A stretch of 64,000 bases of DNA from Deltaproteobacteria bacterium (GTDB taxonomy: Bacteria; Myxococcota; UBA727; VGSZ01): contig JADZDP010000158.1 of the NCBI GenBank assembly GCA_020850995.1, positions 1 through 64,000 of the forward strand, given 5' to 3'. Position 1 is the first letter of the stretch. The number at the start of each line of letters is the position of its first letter. This document shows positions 42,513 to 51,578 of this stretch, one piece after another. Below the pieces are notes generated by a model that made no database searches, had not been told where the DNA came from, and saw nothing but the letters and a program-made list of their open reading frames with translations. The position numbers and the translations under genes are program-made.

Positions 42513-43278
42513 GAAACGGCTCATCGGGGTCATCACCGTCAAGGACGGTTGGGCGGTTCAGTCGTTCAGCTATCAACGCTACTTGCCGCTAGGGCGTCCC
42601 GAGCGGCTCGCTGAGAATCTGGACCGCTGGGGAACTGATGAGATCCTTGTCTTGTCCATCGATCGGACTGCGAAGGGGCTGGGCCCAGACCTTTCGTTGC
42701 TGCGGAAGTTGGCAGCACTCGGCCTGTCCACTCCGTTGACGTATGGCGGAGGCATTCGCACGGCGGAAGATGCAGGCAATGTCATTCAGTCGGGCGCCGA
42801 GCGGCTCTGCGTCGATGCATCTCTGCACGGGAACCAGGGCGCTGTTCGGGAGATGGCGGCGCTCGTCGGCGCGCAGGCAATGATCGCGTCGCTCCCGCTT
42901 TCAACTGGCGACGGGCAGATCCGATGGCACGACTACCGCACTCGCGACTCGAGCGCCCTGGCGGAGGCCGATCTGGCCGTCCTCGGTGAGGGTGTGATCT
43001 CCGAGGCGCTCGTGATCGACTGCATTCACGAAGGGCGACGCGCCTCGTTTGACCCTCGTCTTGTCGAGCTGATGCCATTTGCACAGCTGCGGCTGATCGC
43101 GTTCGGCGGAATCAGCGAGCCCTCGCAGGTCTCGTCGCTTCTCGCGTCACCGCGCGTGGCAGCGGTCGCGGTTGGGAACTTCTTGAACTACAGCGAACAC
43201 GCGGTGCAGACCCTGAAGCGGAGTCCATCCGACTCGTCGCTGCGGCCGCCGGCATACGCTGTGGACCCTGAAAGATGA
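42505..43278 (+). CDS. HisF-like barrel with both cyclase aspartates missing
   Basis: A 257-residue TIM barrel related to imidazole glycerol phosphate synthase. The second-strand GGGI and LSIDRTAKG loops are kept, but the position of catalytic Asp11 is Thr11 (VITVKDG), and the strand that should carry Asp130 reads MIASLPLS near residues 126-133. So cyclase activity is probably lost. The likely job is to bind HisH and pass ammonia through the barrel to a WbpG-like enzyme, as proposed for HisF2 proteins of O-antigen loci. GTG 42505 is the start. Confidence 0.85.
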   Translation: MLRKRLIGVITVKDGWAVQSFSYQRYLPLGRPERLAENLDRWGTDEILVLSIDRTAKGLGPDLSLLRKLAALGLSTPLTYGGGIRTAEDAGNVIQSGAERLCVDASLHGNQGAVREMAALVGAQAMIASLPLSTGDGQIRWHDYRTRDSSALAEADLAVLGEGVISEALVIDCIHEGRRASFDPRLVELMPFAQLRLIAFGGISEPSQVSSLLASPRVAAVAVGNFLNYSEHAVQTLKRSPSDSSLRPPAYAVDPER

Positions 43279-44534
43279 TCCAGCAAGCCAACGCGGGCGG
43301 ATGCAAACGGTGCCTCTACACCGTGGACCATCCACTGGGTCTCGTCCTCGACGATGAGGGGATCTGCTCCGGTTGTCGAGTCCATGAGGAGAAGGACCGG
43401 CTTGATTGGGCGGAGCGATGGCACAAGCTCGAGTCGATCGTGCAGCAGTATCGGAGCCGGGGTGCAAGCAACTATGACTGCATCGTTCCAGTCACGGGTG
43501 CCAACGATTCCTTCTATATTCTTCATCTCGTCAAGGAGAGGCTGAAGCTAAAGCCCCTCCTGGTCACCTACAACAAGTACTTCAACACGCCGCTGGGCAT
43601 CCGGAACCTGGCGAAGCTTCGGATCCGCTTCAACTGCGACATCCTCGTGCAGAACGTGAACCCGGTCTCAGTGCGGAAGGTGACTCGAACCACCCTGCGG
43701 GAGCTGGGCAGCATCTACTGGCCATGCCTGGCAGGGCAGACGGTGTTCCCCGTACAGACGGCCGTCCGCTTCAGAGTTCCGTTGATCATCTGGGGTGCGC
43801 ATCAGGGCCTCGAGCAGGTTGGGATGTTCTCCCATGAGCACGAAGTCCAGATGACGCGGCGGTACCGCAAGGAACACGATCTCATGGGCCGCGAAGCGGA
43901 CGACCTGCTGTCCCAATTCGACACTCTCGAGGAAGCAGACGTTTGGCAGTACCGCTACCCCGATGACCGTGAGATCAATGCCGTGGGCGTGCTCGGCCTC
44001 TATCTTGGCAACTACGTTCGATGGGACCCCAAGGCGCAGCACGAACAGATGATGCGCGAACATGGCTATCAGACCGCGCCATTTGGTCGAACTTTCGACT
44101 GTTACGACCATGTCGACTGCTTCAACTACATGAATGTCCATGACCAGTTGAAGCTCTTTAAGCACGGGTATTCCAAGGTGACGGACCACGCGACGAGGGA
44201 GATTCGACATGGGCGCCTGACACGGGAGCAAGGTTCGGCGCTCGTTCGACGGCACGAGCAGGTGCCACCGGAGTACTCGGAGCTTTTCTGTGAATGGCTC
44301 GGAGTGACCCCGCACTCGCTTCGGTTCCTCCTCGATCGATTCCGCAACCCGAAGTTTTGGGACGTGGACGCGCCGGGGAAATGGACATTTCATGGCTGGA
44401 ACACCTTCGACGGGTCGGCAGTTGAGGTGTCGGAAGGACGGGCGGTGGATGCCAACTGCAGGTTCTACGCGACGAGTAGGGTCGATGAGCGGCCGGAGCC
44501 AGCGTACATTGTCGTCGGCAAGGGCTATCCTTAG
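43275..44534 (+). CDS. Second WbpG-like amidotransferase, altered PP-loop
   Basis: A 419-residue paralogue of the enzyme at 40777. The zinc-type cysteines 10, 13, 31 and 34 are kept, but the PP-loop reads TGANDS at residues 74-79 instead of SGGKDS, losing the lysine and one glycine. The later part (PLLVTYNKYFNTPLGIRNLAKL) matches the family well. It may still bind ATP weakly, may act on a second N-acetyl group, or may be a structural partner of the first paralogue. ATGA overlap with the HisF-like gene. Confidence 0.8.
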   Translation: MIQQANAGGCKRCLYTVDHPLGLVLDDEGICSGCRVHEEKDRLDWAERWHKLESIVQQYRSRGASNYDCIVPVTGANDSFYILHLVKERLKLKPLLVTYNKYFNTPLGIRNLAKLRIRFNCDILVQNVNPVSVRKVTRTTLRELGSIYWPCLAGQTVFPVQTAVRFRVPLIIWGAHQGLEQVGMFSHEHEVQMTRRYRKEHDLMGREADDLLSQFDTLEEADVWQYRYPDDREINAVGVLGLYLGNYVRWDPKAQHEQMMREHGYQTAPFGRTFDCYDHVDCFNYMNVHDQLKLFKHGYSKVTDHATREIRHGRLTREQGSALVRRHEQVPPEYSELFCEWLGVTPHSLRFLLDRFRNPKFWDVDAPGKWTFHGWNTFDGSAVEVSEGRAVDANCRFYATSRVDERPEPAYIVVGKGYP

Positions 44535-44708
44535 GGTGGGCGTGTTGATGTCTCCTGAGGTCACTCCAGGATAAGGCGCATTTTCACGGGAGGGCATCGC
44601 CGCCATGGAGCGCCCGCAGCCTGACGGACGCCGCACCTGGAACTCGACGGCGTGTGGCTCCTGCAGGAACTTGTCGCGCTCATCCCGCCGCCCCAACAAC
44701 CCAACCCG

Positions 44709-45827
44709 ATGACCAAAGCCTGCATCGTCCGTCCAACGCTCTCCACCGGCGGCGCCGACCGCGTCACGCTCACCCTGATGCGCGAGCTGCCGAAGCACGG
44801 CATCGCGCCGGAGCTCATCCTCCTGCGCAAAGAAGGCGCAACGCTCGACCGCGCCGTCGGCACCGTCCATTCCCTGGAAGCGCGGAGCCTCTGGACCTCG
44901 GTACCGCCACTTGCCCGGCTGCTCCGACGGCTGCGACCCGACGTCCTCTTCTCGACCTCGAGCGGAACCAATGTCCCAGCACTCCTCGCGTGGGAGCTCC
45001 TCGGCAAGCCCTTTCGGGTGGTCCTCTCCGAACGCAACGTGCTGTTTCACGGCGGCTACACGACAAAGCGCGTCGCGCTCGCCGCGGCAAAGCGCTTGCT
45101 GTACCCGCGAGCGGATCAAGTAACGGTCATCAGCGGAGGGATCGGTGACCAGCTCGTCCAGGAGCTGCGGCTGCCGCGCGAGAAGATCTCCGTCGTCTTC
45201 AATCCAGTTGTAACGGAGGAGCTGCACATGGGCGCGAAGGCGCCGGTCGCCCATCGCTTCTTTGATGGCTCGGCGCCGGTCATCCTCGGTGTCGGGCGTT
45301 TCGTCAAGGAGAAGGCCTTCGACGTCCTGCTGCGCGCGTTCGCCATAGTGCGGCGCGAGCATGGCGCTCGACTCCTGCTCTTGGGTGAGGGGCCGCTCCG
45401 AGGGCCGCTGGAATTGCTTGCCCAGGAGCTGGGCATTGCCGAGCACATCGACATGCCGGGCTTCGATCCGAACCCCTTCAAGTACATGGCGCGCGCGAGC
45501 GTCTTCGTTTTGACGTCCGAGCATGAAGGCCTCCCTGGGGTACTGATCCAAGCAATGGCCTGTGGCACACCAGTAATCTCGACTGATTGCCCGGCGGGAC
45601 CATCGGAAATCATCGAACGGCCGGGCCAGGATGGGTTCCTCGTGCCGGTTGGCGATGTCGCGCAAGTCGCCGCACGCATGAGCGAGCTTCTCTCGAACAG
45701 CGAGCTCCGATGCGCCATCGGCGCCGGCGGCAGGACCGCTTCGAAGAAGTTCGAGGTTGACGCCTCGATGCGGCTCTACCTCGAGGCGATCTGGCCGGGC
45801 TCGCAGCGGGCCGTACCGAATGTGTAG
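44709..45827 (+). CDS. Family 4 glycosyltransferase
   Basis: A 372-residue GT-B retaining glycosyltransferase acting at the cytoplasmic membrane. N-terminal STGGADRVTL is the usual GT4 glycine loop; ILGVGRFVKEKAFDVLLRAF opens the second domain and SEHEGLPGVLIQAMACGTPVIS is the E-x7-E nucleotide-sugar site. The frame is open from GTG 44652, but ATG 44709 starts the homology. A 174-base gap before it holds no gene. It faces a minus-strand gene 15 bases downstream. Confidence 0.85.
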   Translation: MTKACIVRPTLSTGGADRVTLTLMRELPKHGIAPELILLRKEGATLDRAVGTVHSLEARSLWTSVPPLARLLRRLRPDVLFSTSSGTNVPALLAWELLGKPFRVVLSERNVLFHGGYTTKRVALAAAKRLLYPRADQVTVISGGIGDQLVQELRLPREKISVVFNPVVTEELHMGAKAPVAHRFFDGSAPVILGVGRFVKEKAFDVLLRAFAIVRREHGARLLLLGEGPLRGPLELLAQELGIAEHIDMPGFDPNPFKYMARASVFVLTSEHEGLPGVLIQAMACGTPVISTDCPAGPSEIIERPGQDGFLVPVGDVAQVAARMSELLSNSELRCAIGAGGRTASKKFEVDASMRLYLEAIWPGSQRAVPNV

Positions 45828-45842
45828 CGTCGCAGTCGCTGG

Positions 45843-46772
45843 CTACCGACCATTGGTCAGAGCGCGGGTCTCTCCGATGGCCAACTGCCACAGTCGCCTC
45901 TCATCCAGTCGGCGGAAGCGAAACACAGATCGGAGTCGCTCTGGCGGCTGCCCAAGGGGTTCATCGGCAGTGCTGAAGGTCCCCCAGTGCATCGGCACGA
46001 GGGCTCTTGCGTCGAGGTCGACAAACGCGACCGCTGCATCCTCGGGGTTCATGTGTTGGGACTCCATGAACCAGCGAGGCTCGTAGGAGCCCACCGCAAG
46101 TGCTGCCCAATCGATTGGGCCCCATCGTTCGCGTATGGCTCGAAAGCCCTGGAAGTAGGCGGTGTCGCCGGAATGATAGAGCGTCCCCTCGCTGCTTTTG
46201 AACACGAAGCCCCCCCAAAGCGCGTCATTGCGATCAAAGGGCGTCCGCATGGAAAAGTGCCGGGCAGGGACCAACGCGATCTGCAGCTCGTTGAGGCGCA
46301 CGCTCTGCCACCAATCGAGCTCCTTGATGTTGGTGATGCCAAGCTCGCGCAGGTAACGGCCGTTCCCAAGCGGTGTCACGTACAGCGGCCCGTTGCCGAT
46401 CTGGGAAAGGGTTGGCAGGTCGAGATGATCCATGTGGTTGTGGGTGATGGCGACGACGTCGATGCGCGGCAGCTCTTGCAGTGCGATGCCTGGAGGGGCT
46501 CGTCTGGTGAAAAGGCGCGCCAGGTGCGCCGACCAGTTGGGATCGGTCAGCACCAGCGCCCCGCCAAGCCGCAAGGCGAAGGTTGCGTGACCAACCCAGG
46601 TCAACGAAGGGGCTGTCGAGTGCAGAAGCGCCAGGTCTGGTAACGCGATCGGCGTGCGAAACCCGCTGAGATCTGGCAGCGGCCCGCGACCCAAGAGCCG
46701 ATGGACGACGCGCCACCTGATGTTGTCGCCTAGGCCCCTGCGGAGCGTCGCACGGTCGTCGAAGCGCCCCAT
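45843..46772 (-). CDS. MBL-fold metal-dependent hydrolase, NAPE-PLD-like
   Basis: A 309-residue metallo-beta-lactamase-fold hydrolase. THNHMDHLDL is the H-x-H-x-D-H metal motif, and LYHSGDTAYF and MHWGTF supply later ligands. The WVGHATFALRLGGALVLTDP start is typical of the UlaG/NAPE-PLD-like group that cleaves phosphodiesters or lactones. It is the only minus-strand gene inside the run from 27.5 to 60.6 kb and separates two plus-strand groups. ATG 46772 is chosen; the longer start at 46799 would overlap the divergent neighbour. Confidence 0.8.
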   Translation of the reverse strand: MGRFDDRATLRRGLGDNIRWRVVHRLLGRGPLPDLSGFRTPIALPDLALLHSTAPSLTWVGHATFALRLGGALVLTDPNWSAHLARLFTRRAPPGIALQELPRIDVVAITHNHMDHLDLPTLSQIGNGPLYVTPLGNGRYLRELGITNIKELDWWQSVRLNELQIALVPARHFSMRTPFDRNDALWGGFVFKSSEGTLYHSGDTAYFQGFRAIRERWGPIDWAALAVGSYEPRWFMESQHMNPEDAAVAFVDLDARALVPMHWGTFSTADEPLGQPPERLRSVFRFRRLDERRLWQLAIGETRALTNGR

Positions 46773-46791
46773 GGTCCGCGAACGATGACAC

Positions 46792-47715
46792 ATGTACAAT
46801 CAAGCTGACAGTGCACCCGAGCCGCGCCCCCTTCGCGTGGCGGTGATTGGCGGAGGCCGATGGGGCCAGGTGCTTCTGCGCGAGCTCGCCAAGACCTGCG
46901 AGGTCGTCGCGTGCGCAACGCTTGGGGATCCGGAGCGGCGCTTGGAGCTGCGGCAGCGGTTCCCGAGCGTCCCGGTGGTGACCGACCTTGCTGCCATGCT
47001 GTCCGCCCCCCAGATCGACGCCATCGCGGTGGCGACGCCAATCGAGAGCCACGCCGTGCTCGCGCGCCGATCGCTGGAGGCCGGCAAGCACGTGTTTGTG
47101 GAGAAGCCTCTTGCGAACCGTGTCGACGACGCTATCGGTCTCGCAGAGCTGGCGGCGCAGGCGAAGCGTGTGCTGTTCACAGGACACGTGCTGTTGTTCC
47201 ACCCGGTGTGTGAGGCACTACAGGTCCTCACCGCGACCGACCCCCTCGTGTCTATGCGGGCGAGCTGGCGCAAGCTCGGTACCTTCGACGCGGACATCCT
47301 ATGGAATCTCGGTAGTCATATCGTTGCGCTTGCACTAGCAATGTTTGGTGGGGCTCCGGCGCGCGCCGAGGTTGCGATGCGGCTGCCAGTAGTAACGACC
47401 TGTGACTTGCTGCGCGCGCGGCTCGAATGGGGAGACGGGCGCCACTGCGAGATCGAGATCGACCGCTGTTCCCCGGTGAGGTCGCGGACCGTGACCTGCG
47501 TGACAAGCAGCGGTCGGGTGCTCTGTTGGGCAGATGACGCTCTCTTTGAGCTTGCATCCGACCGCCGCTATGAACCGATTGTCGTGCCCGGCACTTCGCC
47601 ATTGGAACGGGAGGTCGACGCCTTTCGTGGCCTCGTTGCGTTGGGCACGTCCGCAGTCGAGGCGGCCTTCGCCGTGGATGTCGTACGCATTCTTGCACGC
47701 ATGGAGTCAGCATGA
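46792..47715 (+). CDS. Gfo/Idh/MocA-family oxidoreductase
   Basis: A 307-residue NAD(P)-dependent enzyme. The Rossmann start VAVIGGGRWGQVLLRELA is followed by FVEKPLAN, the EKP motif of the family, with a C-terminal substrate domain of half-barrel type. Members oxidise or reduce sugar hydroxyls in nucleotide-sugar routes such as WlbA/WbpB. It starts divergently 19 bases from the MBL gene and overlaps the next gene (ATGA). The C-terminal domain is short, so the substrate cannot be inferred. Confidence 0.82.
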   Translation: MYNQADSAPEPRPLRVAVIGGGRWGQVLLRELAKTCEVVACATLGDPERRLELRQRFPSVPVVTDLAAMLSAPQIDAIAVATPIESHAVLARRSLEAGKHVFVEKPLANRVDDAIGLAELAAQAKRVLFTGHVLLFHPVCEALQVLTATDPLVSMRASWRKLGTFDADILWNLGSHIVALALAMFGGAPARAEVAMRLPVVTTCDLLRARLEWGDGRHCEIEIDRCSPVRSRTVTCVTSSGRVLCWADDALFELASDRRYEPIVVPGTSPLEREVDAFRGLVALGTSAVEAAFAVDVVRILARMESA

Positions 47716-48800
47716 ACGTCGCTGTTGTAGGCGGTGGGATCTTCGGGACGACCGCGGCGATCGAGCTAGCTCGCCATGGCCACAGCGTCGACTTGTACGA
47801 GCGGGAGGGCGACCTCCTCTGTGCGGCGTCGGGCATCAACCAGTACCGCCTGCATCGTGGCTACCATTATCCACGATCGCTCGAGACGGCGATCGCATCG
47901 CGGGACGCCGAGAAAAGCTTTCGTGCAAGCTACCCAGATGCGGTTATCGACGACAATGCACATTATTACGCGATCGCTAACAAAGGCAGTCAGACAAGCG
48001 CATGCGACTTCCTTGGGTTCCTCTCGGCTGCGCGGCTCGAGCATGAACAACAAGAGTTGTCGTGCCTGTGCGGAGAGCAGGTCGACCTTGTGGTGCGGGT
48101 GCGTGAGAGCCTCTTTGATCCAGAGCGCCTCCGCGCCATCGTCTGGGAGCGACTGCGCGCGCTGCAGGTCCGGGTGCACCTGGGTGTCAGCGTGCAGCCA
48201 GACGCATTGACCAAGCATGATCACATCGTGTTGGCTACCTATGCGTCCCTCGGCGGCATGGTGTCGGACGAGGGCGCTAGCAACTACCAGTTCGAAGTTT
48301 GCGAAAAGCCGGTGGTGCGGTTGCCGGAGACGCTTGCGCGGACCAGCATCGTCATCATGGACGGGCCGTTCATGTGCGTGGATCCACTCGGGCGAACGGG
48401 TCTCGCTGTCATGGGAAACGTGGTGCACGCTCTGCACCACACGAACGTCGGCAGAACCCCAGAGGTACCAGACGCTCTGGTGGGCATGCTGAACCGCGGC
48501 ATAGTGCGCAAGCCCTCGGTGACTCGCTTCCAAGACTTCATCGAATCTGCATCCCGGTTCATCCCCACGATCCGCTCGGCGGAGCACATCGGATCCATGT
48601 TCACGGTACGCGCCGTCTTACCAGGACTCGACGACACCGATGCTCGCCCGACGCTGGTGGTGAAACGGAGCGAGCGGGTCTTTACACTCTTCTCGGGGAA
48701 AATTGGGACCTGCGTGCGCGCTGCCGAAGAGCTGGTGTCGATGATTGGACGGACGTCGGGACGACAGCCCCCGCAGGGCGACGTCCGCAGTGTTGGGTAG
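47712..48800 (+). CDS. FAD-dependent oxidoreductase, DAO-like
   Basis: A 362-residue flavoprotein. The dinucleotide site VAVVGGGIFGTTAAIELARHGHSVDLYE opens it, and a second part has GPFMCVDPLG. The general fold is that of D-amino-acid or glycerol-3-phosphate oxidases. In a glycan locus it may oxidise an amino sugar or cofactor, but no clear role is known. ATGA overlap with the oxidoreductase before it suggests the two act together. Confidence 0.72.
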   Translation: MNVAVVGGGIFGTTAAIELARHGHSVDLYEREGDLLCAASGINQYRLHRGYHYPRSLETAIASRDAEKSFRASYPDAVIDDNAHYYAIANKGSQTSACDFLGFLSAARLEHEQQELSCLCGEQVDLVVRVRESLFDPERLRAIVWERLRALQVRVHLGVSVQPDALTKHDHIVLATYASLGGMVSDEGASNYQFEVCEKPVVRLPETLARTSIVIMDGPFMCVDPLGRTGLAVMGNVVHALHHTNVGRTPEVPDALVGMLNRGIVRKPSVTRFQDFIESASRFIPTIRSAEHIGSMFTVRAVLPGLDDTDARPTLVVKRSERVFTLFSGKIGTCVRAAEELVSMIGRTSGRQPPQGDVRSVG

Positions 48801-48832
48801 GCGATGAGAGCGCGATCGGCGGTGACATCGGC

Positions 48833-49888
48833 ATGAGCACGGAGCCTAGGAAGGTCGCCCTCATCGGCTGCGGCCACATCGCCGCCGCCCACCTCGCCGC
48901 CTGGAAGATAGCCCCCCACGGCAAGGTCACCACCCTCTTCGACGTCACCCGCGAGCTGGCGGACAAGCGCAGCGAAGAGTTCGGCGTCACACACGTCGCC
49001 GCCACGCTCGACGAAGCGCTCGCCCTCGCCGACGTCATCGACGTCTGCACTCCCCCGCACACCCACGCCGACATCGCCGGTCGCGTGCTCAAGGCCGGCC
49101 GCCACTTGCTCATTGAGAAGCCCGTGGTCACCTCTGTCACCGACTGGGACGCGGTGCGCGCCGTCGCTGGCAAGCAGACCATCGGCGTGGTGCACAACCT
49201 CAAGTTCACCCATGCGGTGCAGCAGGCCAAGCAGTGGGTCGACGAAGGCCGCATCGGAGAGGTGCTGCGCCTGCACCGCCTCTTCCTCACCAGCCCCTAT
49301 GGGGATCGCATGCTGGTGGGCGACAAGCACTGGTCGCACAAGCTCCCAGGCGGGCGCTGGTTCGAAACCTTGCCGCACGAGCTCTACCTCACGCACATGT
49401 TCGCGGGGCCATTGCCCGTGGCGTCGGTGACGGCGTTGCACACCAAGGGCGCGGTGCCCGGCGCGCCCGCCGACGAGGTTTGCGTGGTGCTGGCCGGTGG
49501 CCGCTGCATCTCGACCTTTCACTACTCCGCGTCGTCGAAGGAGAACCGTCGCTCCCTCGAGATCTTCGGCACCGAGGGCAAGATCGAGATCGACGTGCTG
49601 TCGGACACGGCAACGCTGGCGGCGGCCAAAGACAGTCGCGTGCGCCGGGCCGTGGGCGTGAAGAACGTAGAGACTGGCCAGCGCCTCCTGCAGGCGATCC
49701 CCGACCGCGCCGAGTACCTGCTGCGCCGCGCGCAACGGGAGACGCCCCACGCTGCGATCATCCGCGCCTTCGACAAACACCTCGCGGGCGAGGGGCCCTC
49801 ACCCACGCCGCTCGACGAGGTCGACTACGTGATCCGCACCGGCGAGCTCATCGGCAAGCAGATCGACGCCGCGGTCGGGAGGGGCTGA
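48833..49888 (+). CDS. Gfo/Idh/MocA-family oxidoreductase
   Basis: A 351-residue enzyme with the Rossmann start VALIGCGHIAAAHLAAW and LLIEKPVVT (EKP motif). The segment GGRWFETLPHELYLTHMF fits the family's substrate domain. It differs clearly from the paralogue at 46792. The GC and codon use from here on return to the high-GC type of the window ends. Its stop is six bases from the CMP-sugar synthetase start. ATG 48833 is the first in-frame start after the previous gene. Confidence 0.85.
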   Translation: MSTEPRKVALIGCGHIAAAHLAAWKIAPHGKVTTLFDVTRELADKRSEEFGVTHVAATLDEALALADVIDVCTPPHTHADIAGRVLKAGRHLLIEKPVVTSVTDWDAVRAVAGKQTIGVVHNLKFTHAVQQAKQWVDEGRIGEVLRLHRLFLTSPYGDRMLVGDKHWSHKLPGGRWFETLPHELYLTHMFAGPLPVASVTALHTKGAVPGAPADEVCVVLAGGRCISTFHYSASSKENRRSLEIFGTEGKIEIDVLSDTATLAAAKDSRVRRAVGVKNVETGQRLLQAIPDRAEYLLRRAQRETPHAAIIRAFDKHLAGEGPSPTPLDEVDYVIRTGELIGKQIDAAVGRG

Positions 49889-49894
49889 GACACC

Positions 49895-50632
49895 ATGACC
49901 AACGTTGCCATCATCACCGCGCGCGCCGGATCGAAGTCGATCCTCAACAAGAACGTGGCACCGATCGCTGGTCGACCAGTCATCGAGTACGTCATCGAGT
50001 GCGCACACCGGGCGAAAAGGATCGACAGCGTGTGGTGCTCCACCGACGGCGAGCTCATCGCCTCGGTGTGTCGCAAGAACGACTGTGCTGTCATCCCACG
50101 ACCGGACGAGCTCGGCGGCGATCACGTCAACCATGGCGACGTCATCAAGCACGCCGTGGAGTACGTTGACCGCGCCGTCCCCGACCTGCAAAACGTCGTG
50201 CTCTTGCTCGGCAACACCGTGATGATCACGCCCGAGCTCTTCGACGAGGCCCTCGGCCACCTCGACGCCGACCCAACGCTCGACGGCGTGCTCTCGTGCT
50301 GGGAGGCCGCCGACGATCACCCGCTGCGCGCGCTGCAGATCAACGCCGATGGCCTCATCTCGGAGTACGGCGGCCCACGCCAGGTCTCCACCGAGCGGCA
50401 GAGCTACCCGAAGGCCTACTACTACGACCAGGGCGTGTGGGCCTTCCGCAAGCAGACGGTGCAGCGCCGCGAGGGCCCGAACCCGTGGTGGTGGATGGGC
50501 AAGCGCGTGAAGCCCATCGTCCGCCCGTGGATCACGGGGCGCGACATCAACGGCCCCTTCGACGTGCCCTTCCACGAGTGGTGGGTGCAGCACCCAGAGA
50601 TCGTCAACGAAATCATGAAGCTCAAGGCGTGA
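49895..50632 (+). CDS. CMP-nonulosonate cytidylyltransferase, NeuA-like
   Basis: A 245-residue enzyme that activates a nonulosonic acid with CTP. The N-terminal IITARAGSKSILNKNVAPI (residues 6-24) is the signature R-x-G-S-K...KN of NeuA/NeuA-like enzymes, followed by GRPVIEYVIECA and WCSTDGELIA. It is the natural follow-up of NeuB at 30725, though 18 kb away and in DNA of different GC. GGAGGGG lies 13 bases before the ATG. The specific acid (sialic, legionaminic, pseudaminic) cannot be read off. Confidence 0.88.
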   Translation: MTNVAIITARAGSKSILNKNVAPIAGRPVIEYVIECAHRAKRIDSVWCSTDGELIASVCRKNDCAVIPRPDELGGDHVNHGDVIKHAVEYVDRAVPDLQNVVLLLGNTVMITPELFDEALGHLDADPTLDGVLSCWEAADDHPLRALQINADGLISEYGGPRQVSTERQSYPKAYYYDQGVWAFRKQTVQRREGPNPWWWMGKRVKPIVRPWITGRDINGPFDVPFHEWWVQHPEIVNEIMKLKA

Positions 50633-50639
50633 GGCCGCG

Positions 50640-51578
50640 ATGAAGATCCTGATCAGCACCTCCTCGTTCGCCGAGGTGTCGCGACGGCCGCTCGAGCAGC
50701 TCGAGCGGGCCGGGCACGCGGTGGCGCTCAACCCCCACAAGCGGCAGCTCAACGGCGACGAGGCCAAGGCGCTGTACGCCGACATCGACGGCGTCATCGC
50801 CGGCACGGAGAAGATCACGAGCGCGCTCTTGGAGTGCGCGCCGCGCCTCAAGTGCATCTCCCGGGTCGGCACTGGCGTCGACGCTGTCGATCTGCAGGCC
50901 GCCGCCGCGCGCGGCATCCCGGTGTTCAACACTCCCACCGCCCACGTCGACGCTGTGGCCGAGCTGGTGCTCGCCGGCACCTTGTCGGTGCTGCGCAAGC
51001 TCGGCGAGAGCGACCGCGCCATTCGTCGGGGTGAATGGAAGAAGCCCATGGGCGGGCTCCTGCGCGGCAAGACCGTGGGCATCGTGGGGCTCGGCCGCAT
51101 CGGGCGCGCGTTGGTCAAGCTGCTCATGCCCTTCGATGTGCGTCTGTTGGCGAGCGATCCGCAGCTCGACGCCTCCTTCGCCGACGCCCACGGCGTGCGG
51201 CCCATGACCATCGACGAGCTCGTCACGCAGAGCGACGTGCTCACCTTCAACCTGAGTTTCTCGAGCGAGGCGAAGAACCTGCTGTCGGCGCAGCGCATCG
51301 CCAAGCTCAAGCCGACGGCGGTGGTGGTGAACTGCGCCCGCGGCGGTCTCATCGACGAGCACGCGCTGGGCGCCTTCCTGCGCACCAACCCCGACGCGGG
51401 CGCCTACCTCGACACCTTCGACGCCGAGCCCTACCGCGGGCCGCTCACCGAGCTCGACAACGTGCTCTTGTCGGCGCACATCGGCAGCTACGCGCGCGAG
51501 GCGCGCGAGCGCATGGAGAGCGAGGCCGTCGAGCACCTGCTGCAGGGGCTCGCGGGCCGAAAGGGGAACGTCGCATGA
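50640..51578 (+). CDS. D-2-hydroxyacid dehydrogenase, SerA-like
   Basis: A 312-residue NAD-dependent dehydrogenase. NAD loop GKTVGIVGLGRIGRALVKLL, the catalytic Arg in NCARGGLIDE, Glu in DTFDAEPY and His in SAHIGSYA give the R-E-H set. It lacks the C-terminal ACT domain of PGDH. In this position between a cytidylyltransferase and an epimerase it probably acts on a sugar-acid intermediate instead of 3-phosphoglycerate, but that is inference. Overlaps the next gene by four bases. Confidence 0.83.
   Translation: MKILISTSSFAEVSRRPLEQLERAGHAVALNPHKRQLNGDEAKALYADIDGVIAGTEKITSALLECAPRLKCISRVGTGVDAVDLQAAAARGIPVFNTPTAHVDAVAELVLAGTLSVLRKLGESDRAIRRGEWKKPMGGLLRGKTVGIVGLGRIGRALVKLLMPFDVRLLASDPQLDASFADAHGVRPMTIDELVTQSDVLTFNLSFSSEAKNLLSAQRIAKLKPTAVVVNCARGGLIDEHALGAFLRTNPDAGAYLDTFDAEPYRGPLTELDNVLLSAHIGSYAREARERMESEAVEHLLQGLAGRKGNVA

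Noticed and set aside
41901..43278. Histidine biosynthesis hisH-hisF pair
   Set aside because: The HisF-like protein lacks both catalytic aspartates, there is no hisA, hisB or hisI nearby, and two sugar amidotransferases flank the pair.
43668..45665. 665-residue minus-strand open frame
   Set aside because: It is antisense to a WbpG-like gene and a glycosyltransferase gene that both match known families. No motif seen.
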